64,000 nt of DNA, from the NCBI RefSeq assembly GCF_963678635.1, contig NC_087064.1, forward strand, positions 48,593,346 to 48,657,345, in the 5' to 3' direction. A program made the position numbers and the translations under genes. The notes under the pieces were generated by a model. It was not told where the DNA came from. It ran no database searches and saw only the letters and a list, made by a program, of their open reading frames with translations. The number at the start of each line of letters is the position of its first letter. Positions within the stretch are counted from its first letter, which is position 1. The stretch comes from Symsagittifera roscoffensis (taxonomy: Eukaryota; Xenacoelomorpha; Acoela; Convolutidae). Positions 58,210-64,000 of this stretch are shown here, piece after piece.

Positions 58210-58522
58210 AAACCCGGACCGGAATTATGTAAAGAAACGAAATGGTAGAATAATAACAGATGAAAACAAAGTACCAATCTTTTTAGATAAAAAGGTAAAA
58301 CTACAGCCGGGACAAGCTGTAATAGCAATTTTTAGAAAGAGAAACTTAAATTCGTTGAGTGATAAGAAAACAGGTTTGTTTGGTACCCAACCCAAATAGT
58401 CAAAGCTCGGTGATTTTAGGCCGGAGCTTTTCCGTAACACGAAACGGGCTGTGTGCCAGTGTGTTGTTGAACACACTGGACACCACGGTTACGATCCAGC
58501 GTGGAAAGAAAATCGTTAAGCT

Positions 58523-60034
58523 TTGCCGATGAAAACCGACTATGAGAAGACAAAAAACTTGAAGAGATATAATGTGAAAGACTGCCCGAATGATGCTGAT
58601 AAGGATAAAATTTTAAAGAGAATTGACGAATTTAAATCTATTAATAAACTGTGTTCAATGAAATCCGAAACGGATGACGGCTTGTCGAGCTGCTTGATTT
58701 TTCCGGAACGCCCCTCGTCATATGAACTAGAATCCGACAAACCGGTTTTGCCGGAGATAGAACACTTGAGAGGGAAAATAGGTGAGGGAGATTTTGAATC
58801 AATAAGGGCGGTTTTAAATCGGAATGCGGACGTATTTTCAAAACATAAAGCGGACATCGATTGCTGCAACTTCGTCGAACACGAAATAGAATTAGAGGAA
58901 GGCACCATTCCTCATAGGGAAGGCGCAAGGATAATGACGCCTCATAAATCGGAAGCGTGGCGAGCAGAAATAGAAATGTTGCTCGAATAGAACATGATAG
59001 AGCCCTCGAATTCGCCTTGGGCTTGCGGGGTAGTCATGGCCAAGAAAAAAGGGGGCAGCTTAGGTTCTGTCGCAACTTTCGTTACCGTACCCAATAGATG
59101 CGTACCCAATACCGCGAATAGACGAGAGCCTCTCGAAACTTGGTGACGCCATGTTCTTCACCACACTGGACTTGGTTTCTGCCTTCTGGCAGGTCCCTCT
59201 GCGGAAGAAGGACAGAAAAAAAACCGGATTCGCATGTGAATTGGGGTTGTACCAGTGGAAGAGGATGCCCTTTGGCTTGTGCAACGCCACGGCCATTTTT
59301 CAAAGACTGATGGCTCAGGCTTTGACCAGAGTGACGAAGAAGTACGGGAACCTTGTAATGTGTTACGTGGATGACGTGGTCATAGCAACACCCAACTTTG
59401 AAGACCACATTGATTGGCTCGATGAGGTCTATGGCTGCATGAAAAGAGCAGGCTTGAAATGCAACTTATCGAAATATGAAGTCCTCAGGGATTCAATCAA
59501 GTATCTAGGAAGAATGGTGGACAGGCATGGCGTGAGGCCGGACCCGGAAGCAGTAGAGGCTGTGTTGACATGGAAGGCTCCCAGAACGGACACACAACTC
59601 ATGAGCTTCCTAGGGTTTGTCAATTATTACCGTGAGTTCATAAAAGGATATGTAGACAAGGTGTATCCCATGCAGAAGCTGATGCGCAACAAAGGAAAGA
59701 AGTTCGAATGGAACGAAGAAGCTCAAGCTGCCTTCGAGAACAAAAAGCAGGAACTTTGCGTAGCGCCAGTGCTCGGCGTGCCTACCGAGAAGGGCATGTA
59801 TTTTCTTGATACAGATGCATCAGTAGTGGCCATCTCAGGAATACTGCATCAGGAGCAGGAATGGAATGGGAGAACAGTTCTCCGTCCCATTGTATATGGC
59901 AGTTAAGTGCTGAATGACACTGAAATGAAGTATGGTGCACCAAAGGCAGAAATGTTTGCAGTGTTCACATTCGTGGAGAAGTACCATGCATACTTAGGGA
60001 GCGCTCCCTTTAAGTTACGCTCGGACAATAAGCA
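58523..60034 (+). pseudogene. Reverse transcriptase and RNase H region
   Basis: 58523-58990 holds the N-terminal part (DVFSKHKADI and onward). A TAG at 58988-58990 and a shift before 59151 interrupt it. 59151-59906 has LDLVSAFWQVPL (motif A), MPFGLCNATAIFQRLM (motif B), YVDD (59364-59375, motif C), LGRMVDRHG and LSFLGFVNYYREF-type palm/thumb sequence, then the RNase H start FLDTDASVVAISGIL. A TAA at 59904-59906 cuts RNase H; the same frame continues to about 60034. The core catalytic residues are kept. Confidence 0.75.
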
Positions 60035-60109
60035 TTAACCTGGTTGAAGTCGTACTAGACGGACCAGAGCTATATTGGTCGGCGGATAGTCAGATTAGAC
60101 GGCTACCAC

Positions 60110-61566
60110 ATGATAATCGAGCACAGGGTGCGTGACCAACACCAAATTGCTGACGGTCCCAGCAGGAACATTGAGTTTTATGAAAGACTTGAACAGAAGC
60201 AAGCCAATCACGCGGAAATCAAGGAAGGGTTCTCGTTTCTGAATAAAGAAACGTATGAGGCGCTACCCTTGACGAGATGGTTAGACAAATCTGGACATCC
60301 AATTCCGGGACACCCCGAGTTACCGGTGGAAAAGGCAGCGGAAATAAATATCTTATCAAAGAAGAACCCGGTGCCTTTGGATCTGTTGCTACGTTCAAAC
60401 CTGGTCCAACAGGAACTCTCTCGTATGAACATAAACAGCCTCTCATTGCTGGACAAAACAGTTCAGGTCACTCCGCAAGTGATGCGGATGCTGGATGAAT
60501 TGTTGGAGAGAGAAGTAACAAGAGATGACCCCGAGTGGACAGCAGCCATGGCATCGCTGAGAGTCAGTGAAAAAATAAAAGTTATGACATCAAGACCTCA
60601 ACACAAAGAAAATGAGAGGGATTGTAGGACAATAGTTCAGCAACTAGTGTCCTCAATACCTCAAAAAGTCATGACAAGTACATCATACAAACGAAAAGAA
60701 CAGGTGAAAAGGACACAAAGGAAAACTGTCATCTTCGAGATCAGGATCATAAAGGCGAAGAGGTTGAACAAAACCTGGGGCAAGAAAGTTTGTCCGGGGA
60801 GAAGGTCGTTGATGGGAAAAGGCAAGTTTATCAACAAGACCCGGGACAAGAAAGTTTATCCGGGGAGTCAGGTGTAGAAGAAAATGTTCAAGGTGAGGAA
60901 CAAGACCTGGAGGATAAAATTTTGTCCGGGGAGTTTTGTCCATGGATGAGCAGAGCGCATAAATCTGATACCGAAGAAGAAACATGCTCAGCTACAGATT
61001 CTTCCGTTGATGACAACTCGAAGAATTCAGGAATTGACACTTACTCAGACAGAAACACGAGCACAGGATAGGAATTGTCAGAGCTAGCGATCCACACGTT
61101 GCTGGTGGAGACTCGAGCAAGAGACCTGGACAAAGAGTTACATCAAGACGCTGACAGTGATCATTACTTGCTACGTAGCGAAACAGTCTTTTACAACGCA
61201 GCGCATGATCTAGAAAATATAGCGATATCGAAACGATCGATGAGTTTGTTGCCGCAGAAAGAAGTGGTCAGGACTGATCTTCAACCTATCAGACAAGAGG
61301 CAGAGCCATTGGTGAAAATTTGGTGCGTAAAGATGGAAGATGACACGCATCAGCCAGATGAAACGAATAGTCAATTGAGGGTCATGAAGACGTACTTGAT
61401 GGCAAGATATAGATTCTCAGACCTACTAAGAGCACAGAGAAATGACCGCATGACTAGCAACTTGAAACGGTGGATCGAAAACGGAACACCAGACAAAGGT
61501 GACCTGGAGGAAGACAGTTACCGTATTCTGAGACAGTACTTTATGCAGAAAGGGGGTTATATCTGA
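60110..61566 (+). pseudogene. RNase H to integrase linker frames
   Basis: 60110-60877, 60790-61071 and 61075-61566 are successive frames. The first opens with IIEHRVRDQHQIADGPSR, the region at the RNase H C-terminus of gypsy polyproteins. The rest is a long, polar, Lys/Glu/Ser-rich linker with imperfect internal repeats of GQESLSGE/GDKILSGE type near 60780-60950. There is no catalytic domain in the linker. Confidence 0.55.
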
Positions 61567-61633
61567 ACAAGGACGGGATCTTGGCTTGCAAGAGAAGAGA
61601 AGAAGACAAAATCCTGTACAAATATAACGCGAT

Positions 61634-62515
61634 ATGCCGCAACTCTATCAGACAGAACTTTTATTCAGGTCGCATGATCAGATGGGCTATCAGGGAAATG
61701 ACAAAATATACCAGAGGATCCTGAAGCGCTTTGAGTGGCCTGGAATGAAAAAGGCATGCGAGAAGTGGGTAACTGCATGTCTGTCATGCCAACAAGTCAA
61801 GGATCCAAGAAAATTGCGATTTCCCTTGCAGTCGATCGAGTCATCTGAATTCAACGAGTTGGTACAGGTTGACCACCAGAAAATATGTACGACAGACAGT
61901 GGCTATAATCAGGTCTTGGTCATGATAGACCACTTCACGAAGTATGCAGAGGCCATGCCCTGCATAACTGCCTCAGCAGAAGAGACGTGCGATCATCTAA
62001 TCAATACGTGGATAGCGAGACATGGTTGTCCGACGACGTTTCAATCGGATAACGGAACAGCTTTTGTGAGAGAACTTACGAAAGAGCTCATGAGGCGTTC
62101 ACAGGTGGCTCAAGCTCACTGCATGACATACCATCCCCAGACGAATGGCTTAGTGGAAAGGCAATATCGGACGTTGGTGTCGATGCTGAGGGTATTTTGT
62201 TACAGGTACATGACCGATTGGGACAGATACCTTCTATTGGTGATGGGAGCTTACAACAGCACGCAACACTCCACCACTGGAGTTAGTCCACATATGATGT
62301 TAACCGGACACGAGAAGTCTTTGCCCTTGCCTTTCTTTTATCCAGAGTATGATGGGAAGAAAGCATCACCACAAGTCTATGTAGGGGATGTGATAAGACG
62401 TCAGCAAGAACTAAACGACTTGTGTAGACGGAACACTCAGCAGGCACAGGTAAGCCAGAGGAAGAGGCTTGATAAAAAAGCAGCTGGTGCAAAAGCTTAC
62501 TCGGCAGGAGACTAA
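61634..62515 (+). pseudogene. Integrase region, 293-codon frame
   Basis: The zinc-binding N-terminus reads HDQMGYQGNDK and later CLSCQQ; the second His of the HHCC set is Tyr. The catalytic core keeps all three acidic residues: Asp at 61871-61873, Asp at 62048-62050 and Glu at 62156-62158, with 35 residues between the last two, the D,D-35-E pattern. YHPQTNGLVER is typical of gypsy integrases. The frame is the longest intact one in this element. Integrase joins element DNA to the host chromosome. Confidence 0.75.
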
Positions 62516-62587
62516 GTATGGTTATTTCAAAACTTTATAGCACCGAAAGGAACGAAAAAGCTCCTAAAGAAGTGGAGGGGACCCTTC

Positions 62588-64000
62588 ATGATTACGGAAA
62601 TGCACCAGGAGGGACGTTTTTATAGACTGAGTACCAGCCGAGCCGCTCACTACAAAAACATTAAGCCACATAACCCATCGACAGAAGATTGGTGTATACC
62701 TGCAGACATGGAAGAGGGGAACCCTAACATAATGATCCTGATAGGGACGAACAATGTGTTAAGAGGCTCAGATGAAGAAGAAGCGCAAGGGGAGTCGATG
62801 AATGTGTGCCTATTCACTACTCTCTGGCAGAAATTCAAGTGAGGTACTGACCGTCTGCACCGTACCCATGAGCACGAAAACGTTGACATCGAGAGGAAGA
62901 AGACATAATGAAGGAGTCATCAGGTGAAACAGCATACTGAGAAATCTGGCAAGTCGGAATGCTAGACGGATGATCCTTATGGACATTGAACACGAGCTGA
63001 GAGCTATGGATCAGGCCAGACTAACCACCGATGGGATCCACTGTGATAGTATCGAAGGACAAGCCTGGTTGAACCGAGTCTTCCAGGAGCGACTGGATGA
63101 AATGGAAGTCGAGCTCTTTGACACGGGAGTGCTGAAGAAACAAGAAACAACGAACGAGCCGGCAATTTCAACCTTTCTGCCCTAAATTAGAAACACGTTT
63201 GGGAACGGTCCCAGCTGTGACCTAGAAGCCGCAAAGCTCTAGCGAGCCATAGGTACGTACAGGACCGATTGGGAGAAGCGCCAGTAAGAAGAACCATTCA
63301 TTCAAGGCGAAGATTAGGACCTGTCAATCCGACCGCGGAGACGACAAGCACCTCGAGATCAGAGACAAGATCAGAGACAACGAGTACCAGCCGAGAGGAG
63401 CGACGACCAGACAGGAGCTTTTTGATGTGGTCGAGGCCCATACATTCTCCCTGGCATATCTACAAACAGAACCTGATGAAATTGAACCTTCAGACGGTGA
63501 GGTTTGCAGCAGATGCCACGAGGATGGTAAATGGAGCGAGATTATCCGTCAACGGACTGTATTCAATAGCAGGCGTGGACTGGTTGATAGCAGCTGGCAT
63601 AAACTTCAGCTCCACGACCGCCTTGAGATTTGCCGACTTAGAGGGACTGCCCTCAAACAATACAATGGGTCCAGTAATGCAAGACCTTTGCAAGATGTGA
63701 AACTGAATCACGATGAAGGAAATTGAGAAGAAAGGCCCGAAAGATTCTTGACAACGAGGGCACCGATAGGACAACACGTGAAAATGTTCAGACAGATACT
63801 AGCATCTCCATGTCATTCAAAAAAAAGAGCGTACCCGAAACAAGTGGCTCAAGAAGGCAATGTTCAGAGATATGGTGGATTGAAGGCGATCAGGAAAAAC
63901 GAGACCATCTTTGCAGCGTCTGACAAAGCAGAAATGAGGAAAGCAAAGATTATGATAGTCGCGAACTCAGACTTCGTATATACCTCCAAGTCTCTGTTTT
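62588..64000 (+). pseudogene. Region after integrase, short broken frames
   Basis: Frames 62588-62842, 62970-63185, 63269-63700 and 63427-63726 read through polar sequence without recognised domains. 62588-62842 probably ends the integrase C-terminus. 63269-63700 has an Arg/Ser/Thr repeat (TSTSRSETRSETTSTSREER). They may belong to a third ORF of the element. No polypurine tract or LTR start was identified before the window ends. Confidence 0.45.

Larger units (their letters stand above)
54533..64000 (+). mobile_element. Ty3/gypsy LTR retrotransposon, frame-broken, 3' end off the window
   Basis: The gene order is gag, zinc knuckles, protease, reverse transcriptase, RNase H, linker, integrase. 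That order (integrase last) defines the Ty3/gypsy group. Codon-level similarity to the family is good, but at least ten frame changes and several stops occur. The 5' LTR was not identified and the 3' LTR must lie beyond 64000. It is much richer in G than the left part of the window. Confidence 0.85.

Overview
This window is AT-rich, intron-bearing and packed with transposable elements. It looks like nuclear DNA of an invertebrate animal. Two spliced genes have GT-AG introns whose acceptors end in TTTCAG, TTTTAG or ATTTAG. There is also a CR1-like LINE, two broken Ty3/gypsy elements, tRNA-like short repeats and satellite DNA. The TTTCAG-type acceptors would suit a nematode, but the species cannot be fixed from sequence alone. 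Nothing bacterial is seen.

Left end (1-6551): a compact plus-strand block of five open frames packed like a viral polycistron. Two are tiny membrane proteins. The third is a 378-codon frame with no ATG, the fourth an 872-aa envelope-like glycoprotein and the fifth a 597-aa protein of unknown fold. Consecutive frames join by ATGA overlaps at 825-828 and 4758-4761 and by a 13-nt overlap at 2143-2155. A 79-nt intron-like segment with a TACTAAC box begins 3 nt after the last stop codon. These frames are intact, whereas every other mobile element in the window is broken. The block is most likely the 3' part of an endogenous virus or envelope-carrying element that continues off the left edge. It is the best candidate here for an undescribed system.

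9.5-23.2 kb, minus strand: a four-exon gene for a 455-aa protein with an AT-hook-like motif and three C2H2 zinc fingers. Its phases close exactly. Its 11.1-kb first intron holds a degraded Ty3/gypsy element, of which a 4.8-kb segment is duplicated in tandem almost without change.

23.2-38.0 kb: non-coding, with tRNA-like elements on the minus strand. It includes about 9 kb of diverged satellite (monomer near 160 bp) interleaved with a second module. Within it, 3.86 kb is duplicated in tandem.

38.7-44.5 kb: a likely two-exon gene of unknown function (337 aa) on the plus strand. Its 4.5-kb intron holds copies of a dispersed repeat, a 303-bp fold-back sequence and a tandem repeat carrying the 3' half of a tRNA-Met-like sequence. 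Another short frame overlaps its stop codon.

45.1-49.7 kb: a CR1-like LINE with an esterase-like frame, a PHD/coiled-coil/RNA-binding ORF1 and an endonuclease-RT ORF2, ending in a TTA-repeat tail. It is inactivated. 49.7-54.5 kb is non-coding, with diverged repeats, perfect palindromes and a 25-bp minisatellite. 54.5-64.0 kb is a Ty3/gypsy element (gag, zinc knuckle, protease, RT, RNase H, integrase) broken by many frameshifts and running off the right edge.
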